Below are positions 63,456 to 64,000 of a stretch of 64,000 nt of DNA, piece after piece (within the stretch, counting starts at the first letter, position 1; every line of letters starts with the position of its first letter). The notes beneath the pieces are model-generated. The model ran no database searches. It was not told the DNA's origin and saw only the letters and a list, made by a program, of their open reading frames with translations. This stretch comes from Rhodococcus sp. IEGM 1379 (lineage in GTDB: Bacteria; Actinomycetota; Actinomycetes; Mycobacteriales; Mycobacteriaceae). Made by a program: the position numbers and the translations under genes. The stretch covers positions 1-64,000 of the forward strand of contig NZ_JASHKR010000019.1 of NCBI RefSeq assembly GCF_030056815.1, in the 5' to 3' direction.

Positions 63456-64000
63456 TCAGTCGACTGGGCCGAAGCGGTAGCCGAATCCGCGCACCGTTTT
63501 GATGTAATGTGTTCGGGCAGAGTCGGATTCGATCTTTGCCCGCAGGCTCTGAATATTGGCGTCGACGGCTCGGGTCTTGGTGGAGGTCGATTCGCCCCAG
63601 ACATTCGCGAGAAGCTGATCCCGGGAGTAGACGTGGCCCGGGCGTCCCGACATTTCGAGAAGAACGCGCAATTCTGTTCGGGTCAAATCTAATTGGCGCC
63701 CGCGGACTGACGCGGTCATGGCGCGTCGGTCGATCTGCAACTCACCGTGGTGTTCGCGTTTGTCCGTGCGCGGCGCTGGCGTCGTCCGCAGCAGCGAGGT
63801 GACTCGTAAATCGAGATCCCGTGCGCTGACCGGGCTCACGGCAAAATCAGACGCCACTCGACTGGGTGCATCCTCGATGTCCTCTGATGATTCGACGACC
63901 ATGATGATCGGAATTTCACTGCGAAGCCGAATTTGACGCGCGACTTCGAAGCCGTCGATATCGGGGAGCGACAGGTCGAGTACAGCGACATCGAAGCTAT
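63456..64000 (-). CDS. OmpR-family response regulator (5' end beyond the window)
   Basis: The visible 181 codons hold the second half of a receiver domain and a complete winged helix. The phospho-acceptor Asp is in AVLDLSLPDIDGFEVARQIR, the next conserved strand is IPIIMVVESS, and the DNA-binding domain runs from REHHGELQIDRRAMTASVRG to LRAKIESDSARTHYIKTVRG, ending FGYRFGPVD. An internal ATG at 63902 is not the start, because the receiver reads on to the window edge. The sensor kinase is not visible. Confidence 0.92.
   Translation of the reverse strand, partial: SFDVAVLDLSLPDIDGFEVARQIRLRSEIPIIMVVESSEDIEDAPSRVASDFAVSPVSARDLDLRVTSLLRTTPAPRTDKREHHGELQIDRRAMTASVRGRQLDLTRTELRVLLEMSGRPGHVYSRDQLLANVWGESTSTKTRAVDANIQSLRAKIESDSARTHYIKTVRGFGYRFGPVD

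Overview
The window looks like part of the chromosome of a mycolic-acid actinobacterium, most likely a Rhodococcus of the erythropolis/qingshengii type (inference). Four things point there: high GC with many GTG starts; arabinogalactan genes (rmlABC, glfT1, glfT2, wzm/wzt); an antigen-85-like esterase and a proteasome activator (Bpa) ending in GQYL; and gene order that follows M. tuberculosis Rv3783 down to Rv3752c in reverse (wzm, wzt, glfT1, bpa, class V aminotransferase, quinone oxidoreductase, pat, tyrA, tadA). In M. tuberculosis that block lies near oriC.

Layout. 0-5.3 kb: GtrA-like flippase, PIN-domain protein, HSL-type esterase, 13E12 HNH protein, secreted HtrA-like protease. 5.3-21.7 kb: cell-envelope glycan region. 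It holds dTDP-rhamnose genes rmlC, rmlA and rmlB, galactofuranosyltransferases GlfT2 and GlfT1, and the Wzm/Wzt galactan exporter. Embedded in it is an unusual set: a UPF0104 membrane protein, an LpxA-like acyltransferase, GnnB-like aminotransferase, GnnA-like oxidoreductase, a large YfhO/GT-C-like membrane protein, a polyprenyl-phosphate-sugar-synthase-like GT2, a methyltransferase and an RsgA GTPase. 21.7-34.1 kb: bpa, a class V aminotransferase homologue without the PLP lysine, lactate monooxygenase, MarR, LysE, a DnaA-box cluster, an antigen-85-like esterase, MYG1, 5'-nucleotidase, pat and a dienelactone-hydrolase-like protein. 34.2-46.7 kb: tRNA genes, a Kef-type antiporter, a hydrolase, a complete m5C methyltransferase / endonuclease / Vsr cassette, tyrA, tadA, CsbD, YceI, DUF202 pair, sterol-desaturase-like protein and Rrf2. 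46.8-64 kb: GGDEF and EAL proteins, TetR-MMPL efflux, a heterodimeric ABC exporter, a wrecked GPP34 gene, the queuosine genes tgt, yhhQ and gluQ, two Pro/Gln-rich membrane proteins, TetR, TIGR03086, pentapeptide-repeat protein and a response regulator cut by the window end.

The best candidate for an undescribed system is the 7.9-15.0 kb set. GnnA/GnnB/LpxA homologues make an acylated 2,3-diamino sugar nucleotide for lipid A in some Gram-negatives. Here they sit in a bacterium with no expected lipid A, beside the parts of a polyprenyl-phosphate-dependent 'three-component' glycosylation machine, so an acylamino-sugar decoration of the arabinogalactan or lipoglycan is a testable hypothesis.

Other notable signals: four short tandem duplications that each span a stop codon; a GPP34 pseudogene carrying a 34-nt inverted copy of the neighbouring ABC gene; paired palindromic operators before the tetR-mmpL pair; and a tight group of queuosine-salvage genes.
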